The position numbers were made by a program, and so were the translations under genes. Shown here piece by piece: positions 28,381-36,686 of a stretch of DNA of 64,000 bases (positions are counted from its first letter, which is position 1; each line of letters starts with the position of its first letter). This DNA comes from a bacterium (GTDB lineage Bacteria; Hinthialibacterota; Hinthialibacteria; OLB16). Under the pieces are notes generated by a model. The model searched no databases. It was not told the origin of the DNA and saw only the letters and a program-made list of their open reading frames with translations. The stretch lies in NCBI GenBank assembly GCA_022072055.1, contig JAJVIK010000001.1, forward strand, positions 1 to 64,000. Direction: 5' to 3'.

Positions 28381-30585
28381 CTATTCACCCACCTCCGCCA
28401 CGCACCGGAACCCGACAGTGGAGCAGCGGTCCAGGCTGGGGGCCATCAGGAGGAACTTGGCGTGGGTGTTCACCGGCAGCGGGCCGCCGGGGGTGTACCA
28501 GATGCTTCCCTCAGCCCGGTAATAGCTCCCCCCTCGGAGGATCGCGAAGGCAGTGTGTCCATCGTCGCGTTCGCTCTCGATCCATTCCCAGACATTTCCG
28601 GAGAGGTGATGGCACCCGAACGGGCCACGTCCTTCCGGCAGCGACCGGACCGGCATGGGGCGGCCCGTGGTGTTGCACTTGGTCGGGTCAAACTCCCCTC
28701 CCCACGGCCACTCCCGTCCATCCGTCCCCTGGGCGGCATACTGCCATTCGATCTCGGTGGGGAGCCGCTTCCCGGCCCATCGGGAATAGGCGCGGGCATC
28801 CTCCAGATCTACATAAACAACCGGGAAATCCTCTTCCCCAGGCGGAATCTGTCCCTCCTTCCAGTGCTTGAGAAAGTTCGTCTCCACCTTGGGGCGGTAA
28901 CCGGACCCATCCAGGAATCGCTTGTATTCGGCGTTGGAAACCTCGGCCTCATCGATGAAGAACGACTGGACCTCAAGGGTTCCGAAATCGCGTTCCAAGA
29001 TTTCATCGTGAGGACTCCCCCATAAGAACTTCTTCCAGTTCTCCTTGGGCGAGCCTGGATCGGGGTAGGTCCCACACTCCCGTCGCATGTGGTGGAGCTT
29101 CATCCGAAAGGACCCGCCGGGCGCGAGAACCATTCCCGGCGGGGGACTGTTGATCTGAGCGGGCTTGGACCTAGGCGCGGGTTTCGGCTCCACCACGGGA
29201 TGGGAGAAGTTGCGCGGGTCAGGTCCCTGAACCTTCTTCGGAGATTCCCGGCGCTTCTCCACAAAGGCAAGGAGCGACTCATCGATCTCCTCAACGGGGA
29301 CCGCGAGGAAAGAGCCCAAGCGGTCGATCGAGGCGGGCAACCGGATCCTTTTTCCTGAATTCTCCTCGCGGATGCGCGCGCCGTTCCATAGGTCGAAGTA
29401 GGCCATCCCAGGCCTGGTCTCCAGTTCAAGTAGTGGGGTCTCCCGGAGCGGCTTTCCCAGATTGAGCAGGGTGATCAGCGTGGAGTTCGCCGACCTCCAG
29501 GCGTTGGCATGAAGCTCGGATTGGAGCGTGGGAATGAACGGTTCCCATTCCTTGCTCCGGAAATGCTCGGGGAAGCGCTTGAGAATCTCCGAGCAGTTCT
29601 TCCAAAGCAGACGGTCCTCGGCGCGCCAAGGATTGTACGACCCGAAGATGTTTTCCCACACCATCATGCCGCTTCCATTGAAGAAGGCGCTTTCAATCTC
29701 CGCCGCGTGACTTTCATCCCAGCGACGAATTTGGTATTGCGGGTGGCGCGGTTCAATCCACTTGTGGAGGAGAATCCCCGGTGGGTAGGGATCGACAAAC
29801 CATTGGGCCCAAGAAGCGCTGCATAGGCCCAACTGCGCTAGGGGTGGAACGATCTCCGGGATCAAGGCCACACCGGGGCGTTGGCGGTCCACCGCTTCAC
29901 GAAGCGCGCCGCCTGTCCCGGAGAGGGTGTCGAGAAAAATGCCGTCCGCCTCGATGGTCGCGACCAAGTCCGCGAGCGACTCCTCATCCGAGAGCGGCTC
30001 ACGCCGGGTTCCGGTATCCCAAGGGTTATAGGCAAGGGCGACCTTGACCCCACGCGAATGCGCCAGCCTGACCTGTTCGCGGACCGCATCGAGTCCGCCC
30101 GGCATGTCGCGGTAGAAGTCGAACTGGTTGCGTTCATCAATCCCAATTCGCGGGTACGCCTGCCAGAGCACAACGATGTCGTAGCCGCCAAACTCCCTCT
30201 CGCCCTCGTCGAGGAATCGATCCAGGCGATACTCACCACTCGCGCGGTCATAAACGGCGCTGTCATAGATGAAGGCGAACCCACAGGCGCGAGTGTCCGC
30301 CACCCAGGCAAGGTCCTCGCGGTCATGGATGTCCAAGCCACTCCGCGCGCGGTCCCGGAATCCCCTGAGTTCCTTAAGCCAGCTTGGTCGGTTCTGACCC
30401 TCGGTGGGGCCCGCGATGTAGTGCGAGTTCATCCGAAGTCCCGAGCCGGTGGGCGCCATTCCAGGCGTGTCCGCCCCCCATGCTCCCGCCACCCATGCAA
30501 GGATGGAAACGATGGAGAACGAGAATCGAGGATTCACGCGGATGGAGGAGCGAAAGGGTGGAGGAACTTGCTGTTGGAGGTGCAT
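28381..30585 (-). CDS. Secreted fusion of a glycosidase-like TIM barrel with an FGE-sulfatase-fold domain
   Basis: 734 residues. Signal peptide (FSIVSILAWVAGAWG), then about 440 residues that look like a glycosidase-type barrel (FAFIYDSAVYDR, VKVALAYNPWD, ADGIFLDTLSG, MMVWENIFGSYNPW). A Pro/Lys linker leads to an FGE/SUMF1-fold domain (about 482-734) with GGSFRM, VSNAEYKRFL, RLPTEIEWQYAAQG, LSGNVWEW and ILRGGSYYR...GFRCV. The two catalytic cysteines of true formylglycine-generating enzymes, which follow GGSY, are absent (GGSYYRAEGSIWY), so sulfatase activation is unlikely. Divergent from the kelch gene with 41 bases between start codons. Confidence 0.75.
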   Translation of the reverse strand: MHLQQQVPPPFRSSIRVNPRFSFSIVSILAWVAGAWGADTPGMAPTGSGLRMNSHYIAGPTEGQNRPSWLKELRGFRDRARSGLDIHDREDLAWVADTRACGFAFIYDSAVYDRASGEYRLDRFLDEGEREFGGYDIVVLWQAYPRIGIDERNQFDFYRDMPGGLDAVREQVRLAHSRGVKVALAYNPWDTGTRREPLSDEESLADLVATIEADGIFLDTLSGTGGALREAVDRQRPGVALIPEIVPPLAQLGLCSASWAQWFVDPYPPGILLHKWIEPRHPQYQIRRWDESHAAEIESAFFNGSGMMVWENIFGSYNPWRAEDRLLWKNCSEILKRFPEHFRSKEWEPFIPTLQSELHANAWRSANSTLITLLNLGKPLRETPLLELETRPGMAYFDLWNGARIREENSGKRIRLPASIDRLGSFLAVPVEEIDESLLAFVEKRRESPKKVQGPDPRNFSHPVVEPKPAPRSKPAQINSPPPGMVLAPGGSFRMKLHHMRRECGTYPDPGSPKENWKKFLWGSPHDEILERDFGTLEVQSFFIDEAEVSNAEYKRFLDGSGYRPKVETNFLKHWKEGQIPPGEEDFPVVYVDLEDARAYSRWAGKRLPTEIEWQYAAQGTDGREWPWGGEFDPTKCNTTGRPMPVRSLPEGRGPFGCHHLSGNVWEWIESERDDGHTAFAILRGGSYYRAEGSIWYTPGGPLPVNTHAKFLLMAPSLDRCSTVGFRCVAEVGE

Positions 30586-30626
30586 GGTTCAATCGTTCGG
30601 GGATTTTGGTACAAACACCCCTTGGA

Positions 30627-32177
30627 ATGAACATCCGCCTCCCCCCCGCGCCCATTTTCTTTGTCCTGGTCTTCATCTCTCCACCCTCTTCGGGGTGCGA
30701 GGATTCCGGGAGATCGGTCTGGATTGAGGAGGCCGGGACTGTCGCACGGGTCCTCCTCAAGACTCCGACTCAAACGCAACAACTTGTGGAGGCGGCCCGC
30801 GGGGAACTCCTGGATGTGACTCACTCCCGTCAAGGGGCGGCGTGGTCGAAATGGAACGGATCGGACTGGGACATCCAGGTCTGGCGGGCCGGCCATGTCC
30901 AGACTCTGGGCCGGCCCGGGAGGGATGATGGCCAACCCGTGATTTGGGAAAAAGGCGTGGCCTGGATTTCGGCTCACCTCATGGATGTTCGGGTCATCTC
31001 CCGGCTTTGGACAGGCGAGTCGGAAACCCTCCCCGGTGTGCTGGCGGAGAATCTCGCGAGTCGCGCTCGGGGCTTGTCGTGGGTGAGTTGGTCGCCACGA
31101 GGACCGAAGGCCTGGCTATTCGACGAGCAAGGCGCCAGACAGGTCCAGCCCGAGGCGCCTCCCTTGGAAGCCTCGCGAGCGGAGGAAGGGATCGAGTCCG
31201 ACTCAAGCGAGTGGACCGCTCTGTGGGCGCCGATTGGGACTCATGGTCCACCCTTGCCGCGCACCACGCACGCCACGGTCCAAGTCGCCACGGAGCGGTT
31301 GGTGGTCTTTGGCGGGGAGGTATGGGATGAATCGTGCACCCAATTCTTGGGATTGGACAATGTCCTGTGGACCCTCGACTTGGTCAACGGGAAATGGGTT
31401 CAAACCGCGCCTGAACCATCGCCAAGCAAACGCTGCCACACACCGCTGGCCATTGACCCTACGCGAAGACTCGCGCTCCTTTGGGGTGGCGCGGGGTTGA
31501 ACACGAATGGAGAGATCGAGCTCCTGGATGACACTTGGTTGCTGGACACGACTGCTTTGCGTTGGACCGAGGTCTCGACATCGGTTCAGCCGAAAGCCGG
31601 AGCGGATGCGGGGCTTGTCCATGATCCCACGGCGGACCGGTTCCTGCTTTTTCGACGGGGAGAGGTCTGGGAGTTTCAGACAGCGGAGAAGCGGTGGGTG
31701 AAACTGGATATCTCCCCCGGACCTCCACCTCGCGAGGCTGTCACGGTGGCCTTGGACCCAACAACCCGCAAGGTTCTGTTTTTTGGGGGCAACGCCGGGT
31801 CGCGCTACTTCGAAGACACCTGGATCTTGGACCTTTCGACGGCGGAGTGGCGCGAGATCAGAAACGGTCCCCATCCCAGCGCGCGCGTGCGAGTGGCTCA
31901 CGCGCTCGACCGGGAGCGGCGGATCGTGGCGCTCTATGGGGGTGTTCTCGGCCCTTACAGCAGTCGAAAGTCGGACCTGTGGGTGTTCGATTTCGAGTCC
32001 GAAAGGTGGTCGCTCGCGATTTGTCAGGGGTCGGTTTCTCCAGGACCACGAGGCGGTTTTCATGGGATGGGTTTCGATCCTTCAAGCGGCGTCTTCACTC
32101 TGTTCGGCGGACGTTCGGATAGCGTGCGGCACCATAATGATGTTTGGCGGCTCAAGTTGGAGCGGAGGAGCCGATGA
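30627..32177 (+). CDS. Kelch-repeat secreted protein
   Basis: 516 residues from ATG 30627. The hydrophobic start FFVLVFISPPSSGC ends at a Cys and could be a lipoprotein signal, although the lipobox is imperfect. The C-terminal 300 residues hold about five kelch blades with the usual double Gly and W: ERLVVFGGEVW, RLALLWGGAGL, KVLFFGGNAGSRYFEDTWILDL, RIVALYGGVLG...SDLWVFDFE and GVFTLFGGRS...NDVWRL. A beta-propeller, probably for binding. Its TGA overlaps the ATG of the sulfatase gene by four bases, so the two are translationally coupled. Confidence 0.82.
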   Translation: MNIRLPPAPIFFVLVFISPPSSGCEDSGRSVWIEEAGTVARVLLKTPTQTQQLVEAARGELLDVTHSRQGAAWSKWNGSDWDIQVWRAGHVQTLGRPGRDDGQPVIWEKGVAWISAHLMDVRVISRLWTGESETLPGVLAENLASRARGLSWVSWSPRGPKAWLFDEQGARQVQPEAPPLEASRAEEGIESDSSEWTALWAPIGTHGPPLPRTTHATVQVATERLVVFGGEVWDESCTQFLGLDNVLWTLDLVNGKWVQTAPEPSPSKRCHTPLAIDPTRRLALLWGGAGLNTNGEIELLDDTWLLDTTALRWTEVSTSVQPKAGADAGLVHDPTADRFLLFRRGEVWEFQTAEKRWVKLDISPGPPPREAVTVALDPTTRKVLFFGGNAGSRYFEDTWILDLSTAEWREIRNGPHPSARVRVAHALDRERRIVALYGGVLGPYSSRKSDLWVFDFESERWSLAICQGSVSPGPRGGFHGMGFDPSSGVFTLFGGRSDSVRHHNDVWRLKLERRSR

Positions 32178-34639
32178 CACGGGGGCGGCCTCATGGCGGC
32201 GCCTTGACCCTTCTCTCCGTCGCGGTGGGGGCGCTGGTGATCCTCTTTCTTGGTAGAGCCGTCGAAACTCACTTCGGTGATCACGGGCGAGTTCGGGTTC
32301 GGACGGGGAGAGCGGAAATCCTCACGGAAACACGGGGCGTCGACCTGACCGCGGCGGAGATGGATCATCGGATGCTACGCGGGTGGAGTCGCCCCATCCC
32401 GAGTCTCGGTCGGGCGCCGCATGAAGGGGGCGAGCTGGTTTTTTACCGGTTTGATCTGACCAAGCCCCTCACGCTGGTTCTTTCAAGAAACCCCGACGTG
32501 TCCTCCGTCACCACGACTCAGCGTATCGGCCTCGAGCTGAATGGAGAGACATTGGAGACTGTCAATATCCAACCGGCAAGCGCACAGATTCATATTGGCC
32601 TCCCGGCTGAACACATGCGACCCATAGAAAACCGGTTGAGCTTCCACTTCATCTCGGATGAAACACGCGAGGTGAGTTCAGGGGGACAGGGTCTCCCGAT
32701 TCTACCACGGTTTACCGGACTGGAGATTCGTGACGGAACACAAGAGGAGCAATCGGCAGACCCCATACGCATCCTCACCTCTCGCAAGGGCGCGCGGATT
32801 CCAGCAGGAAGCTGTTTACACATTCCACTCCGGGTCCCACACCGCGCCCAACTCCACGCGCGTGTTGATTCTGTCACACGAACAATACCCGCCACAGAAC
32901 AGTCACTCGCGCTGTTTGCACGAGCGGTCGGGTCTGAGATTCGGTCAATCCCATTCAGCGTTGATGAGGGCGGAAGGGAGTTCTGGTTTGAAAAGGACTA
33001 TAGCCTTCTCGAAGGATGGCAGCCATCCTTCAGCGCCGATTTGAGTGAATTCGAGGGGAAGCTTGTCGATCTCTACTTGGTCTCCCCCCGCAGCCTTGCA
33101 GTGGTCCTAGGGGACCTCGAAGTCGCCGGTATGGGCAGCTGCCCGGAGGGCGACCTCAACATCCTCCTTGTGGTCATCGACACCCTTCGCGCCGACCACC
33201 TCGGTTGTTCGGGGAATTTAAAAGTCCAAACCCCGGTGATGGACCGCCTCGCGCGCGAGGGGGTCCGTTTCACTCGCGCCTTCACTCACATCCCTATCAC
33301 CGGTCCCTCGCACACGACCTTGTTCACCTCCCGATATGCCTCTGAGGCGGGGGTCCGCAATAATGGCCAGGCGATCCCCTACGAGGAGTCCTGTCTCGCC
33401 GAGGCGATGCAATACGCGGGCCGGAGCACTTTCGGATTCATCAGCATGACAGTCCTCGGAAAGAGTTTTCACTTCGACCAAGGGTTCGAGGTCTACCGCG
33501 ATGAGCTCCCTCCTCCCTGGATGCTCAGCGTGGTCGAAGTCAACGCGCGAGTGGAGGAGGAACTCCTGAATCACCCACGCGAGCCCTTTTTCGCGTTTGT
33601 TCATTACTGCGAACCCCATGAACCGTACTCCTCCCATGGACTCTCGGAGTGTCGGGTCATGGCGCGGAGGGGTGATGAATGGCTTGCCGAGGCGGACATC
33701 GACAGGGAGATCGGTCTCAGCTTCAAGACCGTACTGGCTCCGGGGGTGAACCCGATCCGTTTTTCCTCGCAAAGGGAGTTTCGCCTTCGGGGATGTTCGG
33801 TCGAGCCGAGGCCCAACGGGCTCCGTCAGATTCCGGGCTCAGGCTGGAAGCGCGATGGGCGGGGGATTCTCTCCACTAGGGACGCCGAGCTGGCATTCCA
33901 TGTTCCCGGCGAGGAAACAACCGAGGTCACCATCCACGCGGTCTTTTCTGAAATCCTGTCCGAGACTGAGTCCCGCCGGAACTATGCCCTCGAGGTGGAG
34001 GCGGTGGACACGGCCCTGGGCGAGCTCCTGGAGAGGTTCGAAGCCGCCGGACTGCTGGAGCGGACCCTGGTGATTCTCACCTCCGATCATGGCGAGTCGC
34101 TGGGCGAGCATGGACACATGGGGCATGTGGAGCAGCTCTATGATCCGCTCATGGCCGTGCCCCTGATCCTCCGGTTTCCCGATGGTCGTCATGCCGGGCG
34201 GACAGTGGAGGACCTGGCGGCGCTGTCGGACATCCCGCCGACCGTGTTCGATCTGTTGGATATCGTTCCCCCCAGCAAACCGCGCGGGATCAGCTTGCTC
34301 CCACTTATCGAGGGCAACGGAAAGGGAGAGGGGCGCGCGCTGTTCCTTGAAACCTATCGACCGGAGGCGCGCGAGGACAAGGTCGGGATCCGGACCCCGT
34401 TCCGAAAGCTGATCCGGACCTTAGGCGCTGAAACCGAGGAGGTGTATGACCTTCAGAACGATCCGGGTGAGCAGGTCAACATCCTGGAGAGGGATCCGCT
34501 GACAAATGAGAAGCTCCGCCTCCTTCTCGCGGAACAGCTCGGGGAAGGGGCGGCCGGGCCCGAGGCCCCGACACCGCGTGAGTCTTTTCTGGATGAGGAC
34601 GCAAAGGAGGCGCTCAAGGCGCTGGGCTATTTCAGGTGA
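32174..34639 (+). CDS. Membrane-anchored sulfatase-superfamily protein lacking the FGly cysteine
   Basis: 821 residues. ATG 32174 sits in an ATGA overlap with GGAGGAG upstream. An N-terminal membrane segment (LTLLSVAVGALVILFLG) is followed by about 300 beta-rich residues unlike known sulfatase domains. The alkaline-phosphatase-superfamily core follows: LLVVIDTLRADHLGCSG (about 332), ITGPSHTTLFTSRY (about 374), LTSDHGESLGEHGHMGH (about 637) and the C-terminal LKALGYF. Classical sulfatases read (C/S)-x-P-x-R where this has T-G-P-S-H, so no formylglycine can form. Members with TxPSH may be phosphatases or transferases with a Thr nucleophile. Its 3' end overlaps the convergent gene by 13 bases. 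Confidence 0.82.
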   Translation: MTRGRPHGGALTLLSVAVGALVILFLGRAVETHFGDHGRVRVRTGRAEILTETRGVDLTAAEMDHRMLRGWSRPIPSLGRAPHEGGELVFYRFDLTKPLTLVLSRNPDVSSVTTTQRIGLELNGETLETVNIQPASAQIHIGLPAEHMRPIENRLSFHFISDETREVSSGGQGLPILPRFTGLEIRDGTQEEQSADPIRILTSRKGARIPAGSCLHIPLRVPHRAQLHARVDSVTRTIPATEQSLALFARAVGSEIRSIPFSVDEGGREFWFEKDYSLLEGWQPSFSADLSEFEGKLVDLYLVSPRSLAVVLGDLEVAGMGSCPEGDLNILLVVIDTLRADHLGCSGNLKVQTPVMDRLAREGVRFTRAFTHIPITGPSHTTLFTSRYASEAGVRNNGQAIPYEESCLAEAMQYAGRSTFGFISMTVLGKSFHFDQGFEVYRDELPPPWMLSVVEVNARVEEELLNHPREPFFAFVHYCEPHEPYSSHGLSECRVMARRGDEWLAEADIDREIGLSFKTVLAPGVNPIRFSSQREFRLRGCSVEPRPNGLRQIPGSGWKRDGRGILSTRDAELAFHVPGEETTEVTIHAVFSEILSETESRRNYALEVEAVDTALGELLERFEAAGLLERTLVILTSDHGESLGEHGHMGHVEQLYDPLMAVPLILRFPDGRHAGRTVEDLAALSDIPPTVFDLLDIVPPSKPRGISLLPLIEGNGKGEGRALFLETYRPEAREDKVGIRTPFRKLIRTLGAETEEVYDLQNDPGEQVNILERDPLTNEKLRLLLAEQLGEGAAGPEAPTPRESFLDEDAKEALKALGYFR

Positions 34640-35562
34640 TAGCCTTTCGAGGCGGCGAACTCAGCGGCATTTTCGCGCGTGACAATCACCGACCCGGTGT
34701 CCACATCATCGGCGATCTTCTCCATCTCCTCTCCCGCCTTCCGCAAGCGGTCCAGGACCATCACCGACTGAAACCCCATGTTCTCCGGGTCCTGGCCGAC
34801 CAGACCTTCAATGAGACCCTCCTTGACCAGCTGAACCTCCGCCTCGACCGTGTCGAAACCCACAACCACGGTCTTGAGCCCCTTCTCCTTGCGGACATTG
34901 GCGGCGGAGATGGCCCATGAGGCGGTGCAGAAGATTCCGGCAAGGTCGGGATGCGCCGCGACATAGCCTTCGATCAGCTGTGTGGCCCGATTGAGGTCAT
35001 CATTGCAGTAGACAATGTCCTCAACCTTGATCTCGGAGCCTTTAAGTCCCCGCTCGAACCCGGCGACCCGCTCCTGGTGGTTCAGCGCGCCGGCTCCCCC
35101 GCTCACCACCAAGACCTTGCCGCCTTTTGGAAGGAATTGGCGCATCAGTTTCCCCGCTTCAAACCCGGCCTGCTCATTGAAAGTGCCGACATAGCAGAGA
35201 CGTTTCGAGGTGGGCGAATCGGAGTCGAAGCAGATCGCGGGGATCCCCTTGGCGCGCGCCTTGGCAATCACCTCCACCACGCTCTCAGGTACATTGGGGG
35301 AGATCGCGATCCCGGAAACCCCGCGCTCAAGGACGGCTTCCAGCTTCTGGACCTGCTGCTGGGCATCCGCCACCGGCGGGGCGACAAACTCGGCGCGAAC
35401 CCCAAGGGAGTTGGCGGCGCGGTCCATCCCCTTCTTGACTTCATCCCAAAAGGGGTTGTTCAGGGACTTGGGACTGAGGACATAGAAAACCTCCTTCTCG
35501 GCATGGACCCCGAGCGGAGACACCATCGCCCAGAGGGTGAACACGAGGAGCATCGGTCTCAT
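34627..35562 (-). CDS. Periplasmic sugar-type ABC substrate-binding protein (orphan)
   Basis: 311 residues with a signal peptide (MRPMLLVFTLWAMVSPLGVHA). Type I periplasmic-binding fold of the ribose/LacI class: VLSPKSLNNPFWDEVKKGM, LERGVSGIAISPNVPESV, IPAICFDSDSP, GGKVLVVSGGAGALNHQERVAGFERG and GIFCTASWAI...KTVVVGFDTVEA. It would bind a sugar or similar small molecule for an ABC importer, or feed a sensor. No permease or ATPase gene lies nearby. It is followed on the other strand by an overlapping sulfatase end and is preceded 19 bases upstream by the tRNA gene. Confidence 0.85.
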   Translation of the reverse strand: MRPMLLVFTLWAMVSPLGVHAEKEVFYVLSPKSLNNPFWDEVKKGMDRAANSLGVRAEFVAPPVADAQQQVQKLEAVLERGVSGIAISPNVPESVVEVIAKARAKGIPAICFDSDSPTSKRLCYVGTFNEQAGFEAGKLMRQFLPKGGKVLVVSGGAGALNHQERVAGFERGLKGSEIKVEDIVYCNDDLNRATQLIEGYVAAHPDLAGIFCTASWAISAANVRKEKGLKTVVVGFDTVEAEVQLVKEGLIEGLVGQDPENMGFQSVMVLDRLRKAGEEMEKIADDVDTGSVIVTRENAAEFAASKGYHLK

Positions 35563-35581
35563 CGGTTGGCTTTTCAGGGAG

Positions 35582-35658
35582 TGGTACGGCTGAAGGGATT
35601 TGAACCCCTAACCTTCTGGTCCGTAGCCAGACGCTCTATCCAGTTGAGCTACAGCCGC
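35582..35658 (-). tRNA. tRNA-Arg (anticodon ACG)
   Basis: On the minus strand the cloverleaf is complete: acceptor GCGGCTG/CAGCCGT (with a terminal G-U), D arm around TAGCTCAACTGGATAGA, anticodon stem TCTGG/CCAGA enclosing the loop CTACGGA with anticodon ACG, and T arm AGGGG-TTCAAAT-CCCTT. The discriminator is A and the CCA end is encoded. The A34 is expected to be edited to inosine to read CGU, CGC and CGA. Confidence 0.95.
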
Positions 35659-35757
35659 ACTACTGTTCATACTACTCGGAACACGGTTTGAACTCAAGAG
35701 AGATTCCCTCCCCCGGCCCCTCTGGTCGGTCGTTCCCAAAGGATCGAGCCGGGGTGA

Positions 35758-36621
35758 GTGCGAAGGGGGACCCCATTGCAGCATTCCATCCCAGTCTGGC
35801 CGATCGGGTCCGGTCAGCTTGCTCAAGCCGACTGCCTGGAGTGGATGGCGTCTCTTCCGCCACGAGCGGTCCGCCTGATCCTCATTGATCCCCCGTATTT
35901 CACCGGAAAGAAGAAGACCGGAACCGGGGAGGGAAAGCCGGCCTACCGGGACAACTGGCGCGGGGGGAGATCGGAGTATCTGTCTTGGCTCCTGGAGCGG
36001 ATCGAGCGGATGCGGGAGCTGCTCCTGCCGGATGGGTCGCTGGTCATCCAACTCGATTGGCATGTGGTCCATGCCGCCAAGGTGGCGCTGGATGAGCTTT
36101 TCGGGGAGGACTGTTTTCAGAACGAGATCATCTGGTTCTACCAAACCGGCGGCAGCGGGCGCGTGCGCTTCAGTCGCAAGCACGACACCCTGCTCTGGTA
36201 CACCCGCTCGCCGGAGAGCTGGGTGTTTCACCCGGAGCGCATCCCGGTCCATCGCGCGCCGAAGGCGCTGGAGCGCGCGCGCAACCCCAAGGGGGCGCGG
36301 ATATCCGCCGAAGACGTGTTCAAGCATCCGGGGGATGTTTTGTTTGTCCCGCCGCTCAACCCGATGAGCCGTGAGCGCACCGGATACCCGACTCAAAAGC
36401 CGCTGGAGCTGATGGAGCTGTTCATCGAGGCGCTCACCGAACCGGGGGAAGTCGTGGCGGATTTCTTCTGCGGTTCGGGGACCACGCTGCTGGCGGCGGA
36501 AAAGCACGGGCGGAAGTGGCTGGGATGCGATCTCTCGGAGGAGGCGGTGAGGGTGGCGAGGGAGAGGATCGAGGGCATCCAGGCCGTGGAGGAAACCCCT
36601 CCACTCATCAAGCGACTGTGA
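35758..36621 (+). CDS. Solitary site-specific DNA methyltransferase (beta-class order)
   Basis: 287 residues from a GTG start. Catalytic motif IV DPPYF (about residue 44) comes before AdoMet motif I DFFCGSGTTLLAA (about 242), the beta-class arrangement of N6-adenine or N4-cytosine methyltransferases. The segment TGYPTQKPLELMELFIEA is also typical. There is no restriction endonuclease gene beside it, so it may be a regulatory or orphan enzyme. It lies 99 bases from the tRNA-Arg gene on its 5' side. A downstream in-frame start is possible, since the first 20 residues are not clearly conserved. Confidence 0.85.
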   Translation: MRRGTPLQHSIPVWPIGSGQLAQADCLEWMASLPPRAVRLILIDPPYFTGKKKTGTGEGKPAYRDNWRGGRSEYLSWLLERIERMRELLLPDGSLVIQLDWHVVHAAKVALDELFGEDCFQNEIIWFYQTGGSGRVRFSRKHDTLLWYTRSPESWVFHPERIPVHRAPKALERARNPKGARISAEDVFKHPGDVLFVPPLNPMSRERTGYPTQKPLELMELFIEALTEPGEVVADFFCGSGTTLLAAEKHGRKWLGCDLSEEAVRVARERIEGIQAVEETPPLIKRL

Positions 36622-36686
36622 TCTCCACACGGGCGGTATACCCGAGCGATTCGAGCAGATCCTCGCAATCCTCCTAGGCAATGCAA

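Noticed and set aside
35582-36621. Genomic island anchored at tRNA-Arg
   Set aside because: The methyltransferase is on the 5' side of the tRNA, no integrase is present, and I found no repeat of the tRNA 3' end nearby.
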